Below are positions 51,443-60,109 of a DNA stretch of 64,000 bases, one piece after another; the first letter of the stretch is position 1, and each line of letters starts with the position of its first letter. Below the pieces are notes generated by a model that was not told the origin of the DNA, searched no databases, and worked only from the letters and a program-made list of their open reading frames with translations. Source of the DNA: Campylobacter sp. VBCF_01 NA2 (GTDB lineage: Bacteria > Campylobacterota > Campylobacteria > Campylobacterales > Campylobacteraceae); the NCBI RefSeq assembly GCF_027797205.1, contig NZ_CP115607.1, positions 1,054,001-1,118,000 of the forward strand, written 5' to 3'. Made by a program: the position numbers and the translations under genes.

Positions 51443-51490
51443 AGCAAACTAAGACGGGCGGTCGCAAGCTCCCGCCCATCTTAGTTTGCT
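51443..51490. repeat. Large hairpin, candidate packaging signal
   Basis: Arms AGCAAACTAAGA (51443-51454)/TCTTAGTTTGCT (51479-51490) continue, after one mismatch, with GGGCGG (51456-51461)/CCGCCC (51472-51477) around a 10-nt loop. No T-run follows. A long imperfect hairpin in the intergenic region is what inoviruses use to start virion assembly. Confidence 0.5.
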
Positions 51491-51556
51491 GGAAGCCCCA
51501 CCCCCCAATTTTATCTATTTTACTCATATAAACATAAAATTTCCCACCCTTTTAAA

Positions 51557-51618
51557 AATATGAGTGCCCGATTGTAAATCTCCTCCCCCATTTCTTACAG
51601 AAACGCCACCGCCAACCC
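51557..51618. repeat. 62-bp exact repeat, noncoding copy
   Basis: Identical to 46542-46603 inside zot. Here no frame is maintained beyond it. It is either a remnant of a second zot-bearing phage or a functional DNA site. Confidence 0.93.
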
Positions 51619-51912
51619 AAGAAAAAGGGGTAAAGAGTTACCCACACGAATTTATAAATTGAAAGTTATAGGTAATTTTAAGATTATGTTTTTTGTTTTT
51701 AGGGGCGAAAATTCGACGACTGCAAATAAAATCACATTACGCCAATTGCAAATTTGACAAATTAAACTTGCAACACACGCTCGACGGCTACTCGCTACGC
51801 TCGTTTCACGCCGTCGGCGTTGGTATTTATGGGGCTTTGCCCCATACCCCACCCTATGCTATAAAAAGCCAATTTTAAGGGAATTATCAAAAGAAATTAA
51901 ACGCACAAATTT

Positions 51913-51958
51913 CTCATAACCCGAAGGTCGGGGGTTCAAATCCCTCCTCTGCAACCAA
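51913..51958 (+). repeat. attR: 46-bp direct repeat
   Basis: Copy of the 3' part of tRNA-fMet (identical to 42731-42776) without the 5' half, marking the right prophage boundary. Confidence 0.95.
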
Positions 51959-52072
51959 ATTTAATAATTTAAATCATACAAATGCATTTTTGTAACATAA
52001 ATTTCATATAATTTCCAATATATTTAGAAAAAATCATAAATAAATTCAAATTTTATAACAAATTCCACAGCA

Positions 52073-52276
52073 ATGTTTGTTATGAATAGTGGTTTCCGCG
52101 ATCCAAACGGCGATTTGCTAGAAGAAATTTATCGCAAAATCAAATTTAAAAAGTGGTTTTTCGGACACTTTCACGAGGAACTTTTCTGCGTAAATAGCCA
52201 GTTTATCACACTTTGGCACGACATAGTGGAGCTGAAATTTGAGGGTGAGAAAATCAAGTATTTGTGCGTGATTTAA
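52073..52276 (+). pseudogene. Metallophosphoesterase C-terminal remnant
   Basis: A 67-codon frame whose core KKWFFGHFHEELFC contains the GHxH metal-binding motif found at the C-terminal end of calcineurin-like phosphoesterases. All upstream motifs (DxH, GD, GNH) are missing, and a stop lies a few codons before. It sits just outside attR, so it is probably debris at a repeatedly used integration site. Confidence 0.6.
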
Positions 52277-52361
52277 TCTCGCTTCGCAAGCCATAAAACA
52301 CTGCGCCGAAATTTTAAAATTTCCAAGGGGCAAAATCGGCTAAAATTTTGCCATTTTGGGT

Positions 52362-52997
52362 TTATTTATGCTTTTTTCTTTTATTCTTGCGCGGTTTTGA
52401 CTCACCAGCTTTATCACCAGTAAAAATTTCATTTTTATGTGCATATTTTTGTTTTAAATAGTGCTCATAATCCACCAAATCCCCAAAACATTGTTTGCAC
52501 CTTAAATTTTTTACCTCATAAAAATAAAAAGTCTTTTGACAATTTTTGCAGAAAAATAGTTTATTTTGATTGCTTTTTTTGCCAAATAAAAAGGCGATAA
52601 GCGAGGCAAAAGCCACAATAAAAACAAAAATTTTGCCCCTTGTGCCAAGTCTTACCCAGCCTTGGTGTTTGATCCACACTTTATATCCGTTTAGCGAAGC
52701 AAACCCATTAAAAAAAGAGATTGCAGACACCATAAAAGCGCCAAGCTTATCAGAACGAAAAGCATAGATAAAAAAGAGCATAATACAAATCAAAATAATG
52801 TCGAAATAATCCATACCAACACTAGATAAAAGCCCATTTATAAGGCTGTTTTGCCTAAGCATTTCTATGCCAATACAGACAAAAGACAAAAAAAGAAAAA
52901 TTTGAAAATAGTTTTTATTTTTTATCTGGCTAGGTAGCGATAAAAGGGTGTAAATCACGAGAAAGATTGTTAGAAAAATTTGGATTTTTAACTGCAT
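52362..52997 (-). CDS. Four-TM membrane protein with C-terminal zinc ribbon
   Basis: 211 aa, not recognised. Hydrophobic segments at about residues 5-20, 32-45, 62-100 and 122-140 are followed by a CKNC...CKQC zinc ribbon (about 150-170) and a Lys-rich tail ending RKNKRKKHK. It overlaps the preceding glycosylase stop by 10 nt, so they share a transcript. Confidence 0.7.
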   Translation of the reverse strand: MQLKIQIFLTIFLVIYTLLSLPSQIKNKNYFQIFLFLSFVCIGIEMLRQNSLINGLLSSVGMDYFDIILICIMLFFIYAFRSDKLGAFMVSAISFFNGFASLNGYKVWIKHQGWVRLGTRGKIFVFIVAFASLIAFLFGKKSNQNKLFFCKNCQKTFYFYEVKNLRCKQCFGDLVDYEHYLKQKYAHKNEIFTGDKAGESKPRKNKRKKHK

Positions 52998-53668
52998 TTT
53001 AACTCATCAAATAAATTTATCGCAAATTCGTCGAATTTTTTACCTTTTAAGTGTGCTTTGCAAAATTCCACGATTAGTCCGTGAAATAGCGCAAATGCGC
53101 CGTTTTCGTCATTTGAAAAATTCTCATAGCGAGAATTTGCTAACTTAAAAACTTCGCTAAAATTTAGGCTCTCTAACCACTCTTTGCACTCATCATAGCA
53201 CTCAAATTCATAGCCAAAATATCCCAAAATTCGAAGTGCGTAACTATCAACGACCATTGTAGGTCGCCCGCACGCATAGCACAAAATCGCGTCGCAGGTT
53301 TCCGCGCCTATGCCTTTTTGGCCGATAAGCCACTCACGGCTTACGGCGTGCGCGAAATTTTCAAAATCGCCAAATTCTGCCGCAATCGCCCTGCAAAGCG
53401 AGCTTAGCCGTTTTGCTTTTTGGTTATAAAATCCGCTTGGTTTGATGATTTCGGCTAAATTTTCCACGCTTAAATTCGCTAAATTTTGCAAAGTTAAAAG
53501 CCCTTTTTGGCGCAGGTTTTCAAGGGCAAGTTCGGCGTTTTTCCAGTTTGTGTTTTGGATCAGTATCGCGCCGACAATCACTTCAAATTCGCCATATCTC
53601 GGCCACCAGCGAAAATCATCAAATTTAATCGCGCCAAAAAGTGCGCGAAATAGCTCAGTCGCGCTCAT
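52988..53668 (-). CDS. MagIII-like 3-methyladenine DNA glycosylase
   Basis: 226 aa from the ATG at 53668; a longer start at 53704 is also open. Endonuclease III fold with HhH segment IGQKGIGAETCDAILCY and catalytic Asp in MVVDSYALRIL. The Lys of bifunctional EndoIII is replaced by Glu (GAET), and the C-terminal four-Cys Fe-S loop is absent, both as in H. pylori MagIII. It removes alkylated purines for base-excision repair. Starts inside the upstream ATPase's 3' end (14-nt overlap). Confidence 0.85.
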   Translation of the reverse strand: MSATELFRALFGAIKFDDFRWWPRYGEFEVIVGAILIQNTNWKNAELALENLRQKGLLTLQNLANLSVENLAEIIKPSGFYNQKAKRLSSLCRAIAAEFGDFENFAHAVSREWLIGQKGIGAETCDAILCYACGRPTMVVDSYALRILGYFGYEFECYDECKEWLESLNFSEVFKLANSRYENFSNDENGAFALFHGLIVEFCKAHLKGKKFDEFAINLFDELKCS

Positions 53669-54503
53669 TTTCGGGGCTAAATTTCGCAAAAAACTCGCTC
53701 GCATAGCTTAGCGCAAACTGCTTTGCGATCCGCCCGCTTCGGCTCGCCCTAACCCTCGCAAACTCGCTAGCTTTGGCGCGCAACTCGTCAAGTGCGTGCG
53801 CGAAACGCTGCCTAAACTCATCAACGCTCATAAATCTAAATGCCGCGAAATAGCTCTCCACCACGCCCAAATACTCGCTCATATTTCCACTATAAAAGCT
53901 AAGTTGCAAACCAAATCGCTCGCTAAGGCTAATGCGCTCGTTTTTAGCGTCGCTTAAATGAAGCTCGTCGGCGCCCACCTGCGCGCCCATGTTGTCGCTG
54001 GCTAGCTCGCTTAAAATGTGTCTGCGATTCGAGGTCGCATACATTAGCACATTTTTGGGCGCGCGCTCCATAGAGCCGTCAAGTAGCGGTTTTAGGTGCT
54101 TGTAGGCGTTTTCGCCAAGCTCAAAGCTTAAATCATCGCAAAAAATGATGAAATAATAATCCTGCCCCCTGATTTCATCGATTATGTCGATGAGATACTC
54201 CAAATCATCTTTACCGATTTCGACAATTTTAAGCCCGTCTTGCAAAAATTTCGTAAAAACTGCCTTTGCTAGGCTTGATTTACCACAGCCCGGCTCGCCC
54301 CAAAGCAAGGCGTGATTTGCCCCGCGCCCGTGAATAAAATTTCGCGTATTTTCTACAAGCGCAGTTTTTTGCGCCTCCAAGCCACAAAGCGCGTTAATAT
54401 CCACAAAATCAATATCCTCTATCGCCCGCAGTTTTAATCCGTGTCTGCGAAACTGCGCCACTTGCACGCTTTGCCAATCAATTTTCAAATTTAACTCAGA
54501 CAT
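53655..54503 (-). CDS. DUF815-family AAA ATPase
   Basis: 282 aa. Walker A GEPGCGKSS near residues 69-77, Walker B YFIIFCDDLSFE near 117-128, sensor-like MYATSNRRH, and an Arg-rich C-terminus. These match the DUF815 group of MoxR/DnaA-like ATPases. Its role is not established. It overlaps mfd by 8 nt and lies between the DNA-repair genes mfd and magIII, hinting at a repair-related or chaperone role. Confidence 0.8.
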   Translation of the reverse strand: MSELNLKIDWQSVQVAQFRRHGLKLRAIEDIDFVDINALCGLEAQKTALVENTRNFIHGRGANHALLWGEPGCGKSSLAKAVFTKFLQDGLKIVEIGKDDLEYLIDIIDEIRGQDYYFIIFCDDLSFELGENAYKHLKPLLDGSMERAPKNVLMYATSNRRHILSELASDNMGAQVGADELHLSDAKNERISLSERFGLQLSFYSGNMSEYLGVVESYFAAFRFMSVDEFRQRFAHALDELRAKASEFARVRASRSGRIAKQFALSYASEFFAKFSPENERD

Positions 54504-57471
54504 TTTTGTTTTCCTTTCGCAAATACACTAAAATTTCCGCTAGCACATCATCATCGTCTTTCGAAGGCGATTTTAGGCGGATTTTCTCGCCATTTTTATC
54601 TGTGATTACGATATTTACTTCCATGCTCGAAATCGCGCGCACACCGATATTTTGAGCTAACACCTTTATCATCATCATATCAATGAATTGCTTGGTATAA
54701 ACATCAGCCTTGCCGAATCTATCCTCGATTTCAGCGTAAATTTCATTTATTTGCATAGCGTTTTCGCATTTGCTAAGCCTGCGATAAATATCAAGTCGCA
54801 ACCTATCCTCCGCGATATATTCGCTATTTAAAAAGGCATTGACTGAAATTTTAAGCTCGACGCTTGAAATGATTGTTTTTTGGTTTAAAAGCTTGTTTAT
54901 CTCATCTTCTAGCATACGCAAATACAGGCTGTATCCGATAGCCTCGATATGCCCGCTTTGCGCTTCGCCGACGAGATTTCCACCACCTCTGATTTCTAGG
55001 TCATGATACGCTAGCACCGAGCCAGAGCCTAGAAATGAGTTGCTCTCTAATGCCACGAGCCGTTTTAGCGCGTCGCTAGTAAGGGCGGTTTTATCGCTGA
55101 TTAAATAGTAACAAAATGCCTGTTTGTTGCTTCGCCCTACCCTGCCTCTAAGCTGGTGCAGGTCTGCTATGCCGAATTTATCGGCGTTGTCGATTAAAAT
55201 CGTATTGACGCGTGGCATGTGGATTCCACTCTCGACTATGCTCGTGCATAGCATGAGATCATACTCCCCAGCGATAAATTTAGCTATCTCGTCCTCGGTG
55301 GTTTGCGCATCGATTTTAGAGTGTAAGATTACGATTTTTAAATTTGGCAAAATTTCAAGCAACCGTTTTTTTACGCTAGGCATGCTTGCAATATGATTAT
55401 GCACATAAAAAATCTGCCCGCCACGGCGAAGCTCCCTAGTAATCGCCTCTTTTACGATTTTTTCGTCCCACTCTTTAACCATTGTGCGCACATCGAGGCG
55501 ATCTAGTGGCGGAGTTAAAAGCGTGCTGTAACTCTTAATCTGGCTTAGCGCCATATTTAATGAGCGTGGAATCGGCGTAGCAGACATGCTTAAAAGGTGC
55601 GAATTTTGCGATTTTTCCTTTAATTTCTCTTTTTGCTTCACGCCGAATTTATGCTCTTCATCGACGATTACAAGCCCTAAATTTGGCGCTTCGACATTTA
55701 GCAGACTATGCGTGCCCACACACACAATCGCTTCGTTATTTTTAAGCCGTTTTAAAATTTCGCTTTTTTCCTTTGCTTTGCTAAATCTATCTAGCCTAAA
55801 AACAGGGATTTCAAACTCTTCAAATCTCGCTTTTAGCGTAGCGTAGTGCTGGGCGCACAGCAAAGTCGTCGGCACGAAAAACAGCGCAGAAAAGCCACTT
55901 TTTATCGTGGCAAATATCGCGTTCATCGCCACTTCTGTCTTGCCAAAGCCCACATCGCCACTTAATAGCCTATCCATGACCTTGCCACTACGCAAATCCT
56001 GCAAAATCGCGCTAATCGCGCTTTCTTGATCTGGCGTGTATGAAAACCCGCTAGAAGCGATAAATTTGGCGTAATTTGGGCCAGTATTTTCTATCATCAC
56101 GCCACGAATTAGCTCGCGTTTAGCGGCGGTTTGGATTATTTTGCTAGCGATGACAAAGAGTTTTTCGCGCACCTTTTCTTTGATTTTTGCAAAGCTTGCC
56201 TTGCCTAGGCGATCAGGGCTTACCACGCCCCCACCAGCGATATATTTGTCGATTTTATTTAGGTATTCCACAGGCAAAAGTAGCTTGTCGCCGCCTTCGT
56301 ATATCAGGGCGACAAACTCACGCGAATGCCCCAAAACGGTGGCTAGTTCAAGGCCAGCGAATTTGGCGATTCCGTAGTCTTCATGCACGACAAAATCGCC
56401 CGGATTTAGCTCATCAATCGCCAAAGTAGATTTTCGCACACGCTTTTTTGGAATTAGCTTATTTAGCGAGATTATAATCTCATCAGGGCTGATTAAATTT
56501 AGGATAAAATCCTCTTTTAAAATTTTCGCATTGCTTAAATTTGAGAGATCCAAATGCGCCAAAAGCGCGTCGTTTCGCGCGATAATGGTAATTTTATCAT
56601 TTTTGTGAAATTCGAAAAATTCGCTATTTGGCGTGATTTGCAAATCCTTAAATTTACGCGCGGCAGGTATTAGCGGCAGTGTATCAAGGACGCTTAGATC
56701 CCTTTCGGCAAAGATTTCATCTTTTTTGATAGGACACGCTAAAACCGCGCTAAATTCTTGCAAATAATCCGCAAACCCATCAATAAACCAAAACCCAAGC
56801 GAAGTTAGATCGTTAATCAAAGCGTCGCTATCAAAGGCGCTAATTTTTTCGTTTGCGCTCTCAAACTCGCCCTTGTTTAAATTCGCCAAAAACGGCTCAA
56901 TCTCGACGCTTTCTAGCTCGATTTTTTCGGATTTTTGCGTATCAATGTCAAAATGCCTAATGCTCTCGATTTCATCATCATCGAGCAAAACCCTCACCCC
57001 GCACTCGCCTCCAAGCGGGAAAATATCGATAATCTCGCCACGAAAGCTAATCTCGCCTGCGCTTTCGACGACCTGCGTCACGCTATATCCAAGGCGCAAA
57101 ATTTCATCTTTAAATTCAGCCAAATTTAGCTTTTGGGCGAATTCGATTTTTATCCCTTTTAGTTGCGATTTTGTGGGGAGTTTGTTTAAAATCGTGCGAA
57201 CTGGCGAGATTAAAATTTTGCGCTTTTCGCATTTGTAATACGCGCTAAGAGAGCGTGAAATGCCGATTAGCTCGTCGTAGTAGCTTCGCAAATCCTCGCC
57301 AAAATGCGCCCTAAAATCAGGCAAAACAAAGGTTTTAAAACCCAAAAATTTCAACACCTCAGCGCAAAGTGCGCTATCTTTTTCATCATCTGTAATTAAA
57401 ATTTGAGGACAAATTTGCGCAGAATTTTGCGCTAAAATTTGCGAAAAATACTCATAAATTCTAGCTTGCAT
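54496..57471 (-). CDS. mfd: Transcription-repair coupling factor
   Basis: 991 aa, shorter than E. coli Mfd (about 1148). UvrB-like N-terminal modules (about residues 1-320), the RNA-polymerase-interacting CarD-like domain (LNPGDFVVHEDYGIAKFAGL, about 355-400), and a RecG-like helicase with Walker A SGDVGFGKTEVAMN, DEEH box and the SATPIPRSL motif. The C-terminal regulatory domain is present. It displaces stalled RNA polymerase and recruits excision repair. It begins at the M23 peptidase stop (1-nt overlap). Confidence 0.96.
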   Translation of the reverse strand: MQARIYEYFSQILAQNSAQICPQILITDDEKDSALCAEVLKFLGFKTFVLPDFRAHFGEDLRSYYDELIGISRSLSAYYKCEKRKILISPVRTILNKLPTKSQLKGIKIEFAQKLNLAEFKDEILRLGYSVTQVVESAGEISFRGEIIDIFPLGGECGVRVLLDDDEIESIRHFDIDTQKSEKIELESVEIEPFLANLNKGEFESANEKISAFDSDALINDLTSLGFWFIDGFADYLQEFSAVLACPIKKDEIFAERDLSVLDTLPLIPAARKFKDLQITPNSEFFEFHKNDKITIIARNDALLAHLDLSNLSNAKILKEDFILNLISPDEIIISLNKLIPKKRVRKSTLAIDELNPGDFVVHEDYGIAKFAGLELATVLGHSREFVALIYEGGDKLLLPVEYLNKIDKYIAGGGVVSPDRLGKASFAKIKEKVREKLFVIASKIIQTAAKRELIRGVMIENTGPNYAKFIASSGFSYTPDQESAISAILQDLRSGKVMDRLLSGDVGFGKTEVAMNAIFATIKSGFSALFFVPTTLLCAQHYATLKARFEEFEIPVFRLDRFSKAKEKSEILKRLKNNEAIVCVGTHSLLNVEAPNLGLVIVDEEHKFGVKQKEKLKEKSQNSHLLSMSATPIPRSLNMALSQIKSYSTLLTPPLDRLDVRTMVKEWDEKIVKEAITRELRRGGQIFYVHNHIASMPSVKKRLLEILPNLKIVILHSKIDAQTTEDEIAKFIAGEYDLMLCTSIVESGIHMPRVNTILIDNADKFGIADLHQLRGRVGRSNKQAFCYYLISDKTALTSDALKRLVALESNSFLGSGSVLAYHDLEIRGGGNLVGEAQSGHIEAIGYSLYLRMLEDEINKLLNQKTIISSVELKISVNAFLNSEYIAEDRLRLDIYRRLSKCENAMQINEIYAEIEDRFGKADVYTKQFIDMMMIKVLAQNIGVRAISSMEVNIVITDKNGEKIRLKSPSKDDDDVLAEILVYLRKENKNV

Positions 57472-58361
57472 TATTTTTGCGCCCCACTTTGCAAGACGCG
57501 ATTTATCTCATACCACGATACATTTGGCTCGACCGACCAGATATTTAAATTCGAGCTATCCCACAGCATGAAATTCAAAGGATCTAGCGTCATACCCAAA
57601 AACCGCACCTCATAGTGCAAATGCGGCCCCGTGCTATACCCTGTATTGCCCGTGTATCCGATAACCGTGCCTTTGCTAACCCACATGCCAGGAGCCACGC
57701 TAACCGAGCTTAAATGGCCATACCTTGTCGAAAATCCGTAATTGTGCGTAATTCGCACGAGTATGCCATATCCGTTTCCGCTCTCGCCGGCAAAATCAAC
57801 AAATCCATCTGCTGTGGCGATTACCGGTGTGCCGACACTGGCGCGCAAATCTATGCCGTGGTGCATGCGCTTAACGCCGGCTATCGGGTGCGTGCGCATG
57901 CCGTAATTATCGGTGATTCCGCGGTTTTTTATCGGGTAGCGGTTTGGTATGTATTGAAACATCAATTTATAGGTGTTATCGTTTGCGCTGATTGTTTTAG
58001 CGTTTGATTTGTTGCGCTGGGCCAGTCTTTCGCTGAAATACTGCGCGATTTGCGCGTCGCTCTCATCGCCGTCAGGGCCTTCGTTTGCGATATCGAGGCT
58101 GGTTTGTTCGCGCATTTGATTTGCCTGAATTATCAAATTTTGGTTTTGTTTTTCTAGCTTTTCGACCTGCGCCATTAGCGTAGCATTGGTGGTTTTTAGG
58201 TTTTTTTTGTCGTTATTTAGGCGAAAAAGCGCGAAAAACAAAACGAACAAAAAGACAATGATAAATGCGACTAAAATTTTAAGTTGAAAGCGAAAATTCT
58301 CGCCAAATTCCATGGTTTTCGAGCCGAAATTATCACTAATTGTGATTTTAGTTTTTGCCAA
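57471..58361 (-). CDS. M23-family peptidoglycan endopeptidase
   Basis: 296 aa, inner-membrane anchored by a helix at about residues 28-48, then a coiled coil (NATLMAQVEKLEKQNQNLII) and a LytM domain. Zinc ligands: His and Asp of MHHGIDLRAS and the HxH of GPHLHYEVRF, all intact, so it should be active. It is the same position as the metallopeptidase between mfd and folC in C. jejuni. Cell-shape peptidoglycan hydrolase is the likely role. Confidence 0.9.
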   Translation of the reverse strand: MAKTKITISDNFGSKTMEFGENFRFQLKILVAFIIVFLFVLFFALFRLNNDKKNLKTTNATLMAQVEKLEKQNQNLIIQANQMREQTSLDIANEGPDGDESDAQIAQYFSERLAQRNKSNAKTISANDNTYKLMFQYIPNRYPIKNRGITDNYGMRTHPIAGVKRMHHGIDLRASVGTPVIATADGFVDFAGESGNGYGILVRITHNYGFSTRYGHLSSVSVAPGMWVSKGTVIGYTGNTGYSTGPHLHYEVRFLGMTLDPLNFMLWDSSNLNIWSVEPNVSWYEINRVLQSGAQK

Positions 58362-59571
58362 ATTTCGCCCCGTTATTATAAAATTTCAAAAATTCCTCGA
58401 CTAAATGAAACGAACCAAACACCAAATAAAGCTCATTTTCATAGGTTTCGCCTCTAAATTCAGAGTGCGCGATACCAAGCTCGTCCAAAGCCTGCGTAAT
58501 CATCTCCCCGCCAAGCTCACGGCCTGGGGCCTCATAAGGCAAAATTTGGACATTTTTGATAATCGGCGCAAGGGTAGCAAGAACCTTTTTGATATCCTTA
58601 TCGGCAAACGCGTTGTAAATCAGCGTAAATTTTTTGCCTGCAAATTCCTTGGCAAGTGCCGCGGCGGCTAGTTCGTTGTGCCCCACATCGATAATGATAT
58701 TTGGAGCGATTGCTTCGGCGCGCCCAGGCAAATCAAGGGGCAAAATTTCAGCAATTTTAAAATTTAAGCCCCAAAATTTCGCCCCAGCCACGGCCAATTT
58801 TAAATTTGAATATTGAAAATTTGCTAGATTGTGAGTTTTGATATATTCGGCAATTTCGCGCTTTTCATCTGCGTTTAAAAAATCGCTTGCAAACGCCAAA
58901 TTTGCCCCCTTTTGCGCTGCGATTTCACGCGCGATTTTCACGCTAAGGCTGTTCATCTCATCGCTTAAAATCGCATTTTGCGCCATTGCATTAAGCTTCG
59001 TGCGCGAAATTTGCTCCAAATTAACGCCCAGCATGCCGATATGATCGGTGCCAATAGGGGTAAAAAGCGAAAGCTCTCTATCAAAACTGCTCGTAGCGTC
59101 AAACTCGCCACCCATACCAGCCTCGAATACACAGTAATCACACTCCCTAAAATGCACCGCAGCCGCCAAAGTCAGGTATTCAAAATACGAAAGATTATTT
59201 CTAAATTTTGCCGGTAAATTTGCTTGCAAAAACTCGTGCGCGCCTTGCAACTCATCATCGCTAATCTCGCGCCCGTCGCGATAAATGCGCTCATTTAATC
59301 TCATAATATGCGGGCTAGTGTAGTGGCCGACGCTAAATTTAGGGCCCGAATTTCGCCCATTTGCGCCATTTGCACTCATAATAATCCTAGATAAAAACCT
59401 GCCAGTGCTTCCCTTGCCATTGGTGCCGATGATTTGGGTGATATTTTTTAGCGGGAGTGCGCTACGCACGGCCTCAAAGGCGGCTGGAAAACGCTCGTAA
59501 TCGATCTTTTTATAATAAATCGGACGAGCGTTTAAGAAGTCAAAAATAGAGCTATTTTTTAGCGCGTTCAA
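58348..59571 (-). CDS. folC: Dihydrofolate synthase / folylpolyglutamate synthase
   Basis: About 407 aa using a TTG at 59571 (LNALKNSSIFDFLN); longer in-frame ATG starts (59610, 59646) would overlap lptE by 59-95 nt, so the start is uncertain. The P-loop GTNGKGSTGRFL, GHYTSPHI, and the C-terminal glutamate-ligase domain are intact. It adds glutamates to folates. It overlaps the M23 gene by 14 nt. Confidence 0.9.
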   Translation of the reverse strand: MNALKNSSIFDFLNARPIYYKKIDYERFPAAFEAVRSALPLKNITQIIGTNGKGSTGRFLSRIIMSANGANGRNSGPKFSVGHYTSPHIMRLNERIYRDGREISDDELQGAHEFLQANLPAKFRNNLSYFEYLTLAAAVHFRECDYCVFEAGMGGEFDATSSFDRELSLFTPIGTDHIGMLGVNLEQISRTKLNAMAQNAILSDEMNSLSVKIAREIAAQKGANLAFASDFLNADEKREIAEYIKTHNLANFQYSNLKLAVAGAKFWGLNFKIAEILPLDLPGRAEAIAPNIIIDVGHNELAAAALAKEFAGKKFTLIYNAFADKDIKKVLATLAPIIKNVQILPYEAPGRELGGEMITQALDELGIAHSEFRGETYENELYLVFGSFHLVEEFLKFYNNGAKFGKN

Positions 59572-60103
59572 GCTGTATGCCTTTGATCGCAAGCGCAGAA
59601 ATAAACTCATCAAACGCCTGAGTAGAGGCATTTTCGATAGCGTCATAGCGCTCTTTGTCGCTGATGACTGAGATTGTGTCGTGTTTGTTTTTGACTAAGC
59701 GAGAGACCGAAAAATCATGGTCTCCTACGCAGTCTTTGCTAAAAATTTCGCCATTTTTAAGCTTTGTTTTGAAATTTAGCGTCAAATTCGCGCGATAACT
59801 CGTAATATAGCCGTATCTATCATAGGTAAGGGCTGTGAAAGTTAGCCTTTTTATGCTGGCTACAATGTAGGTTTGTGCGCTAGATTTGTCGGCTAAATTT
59901 GAGCCTAGGCGCGCTACGATACCGCTTTTGACAGCGTCTTTGATAGCCACTGTGTTTTGAGGGTCTGTTTTACTCATCAGCACATCGACATACACGCTTT
60001 TTGACATAATCTGCGAAGTGATTTTAGATACTGGCTGATATCCGCAACCAACAACCAAAACCACAAACGCAAAAACGGCTAAATTTTTAATCAAATTTCT
60101 CAT
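59552..60103 (-). CDS. lptE: LPS-assembly lipoprotein LptE
   Basis: 183 aa. A lipoprotein signal with lipobox VVGC (Cys20) is followed by GYQPVSKI, typical of LptE, then beta-rich segments (KRLTFTALTYDRYGYITSYR) and a C-terminal helix. It plugs LptD in the outer membrane. It lies 6 bp after leuS, as in C. jejuni. Confidence 0.85.
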   Translation of the reverse strand: MRNLIKNLAVFAFVVLVVGCGYQPVSKITSQIMSKSVYVDVLMSKTDPQNTVAIKDAVKSGIVARLGSNLADKSSAQTYIVASIKRLTFTALTYDRYGYITSYRANLTLNFKTKLKNGEIFSKDCVGDHDFSVSRLVKNKHDTISVISDKERYDAIENASTQAFDEFISALAIKGIQLERAKK

Positions 60104-60109
60104 TTTTTC

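Larger units (their letters stand above)
51408..51912. other. 505-bp noncoding right end of the prophage
   Basis: No supported gene. It holds the large hairpin at 51443-51490, C-runs, the 62-bp zot repeat, a 51770-51820 GC-rich palindromic segment (GACGGC...GCCGTC) and an 8-bp hairpin TATGGGGC/GCCCCATA (51828-51846) before attR. Intergenic DNA of filamentous phages normally carries replication and packaging signals. Confidence 0.55.

Noticed and set aside
51652-51878. Short ORFs of 60-66 codons on both strands in the prophage right end
   Set aside because: No ribosome-binding sites or recognisable domains; they span hairpins and repeats in DNA that looks regulatory.
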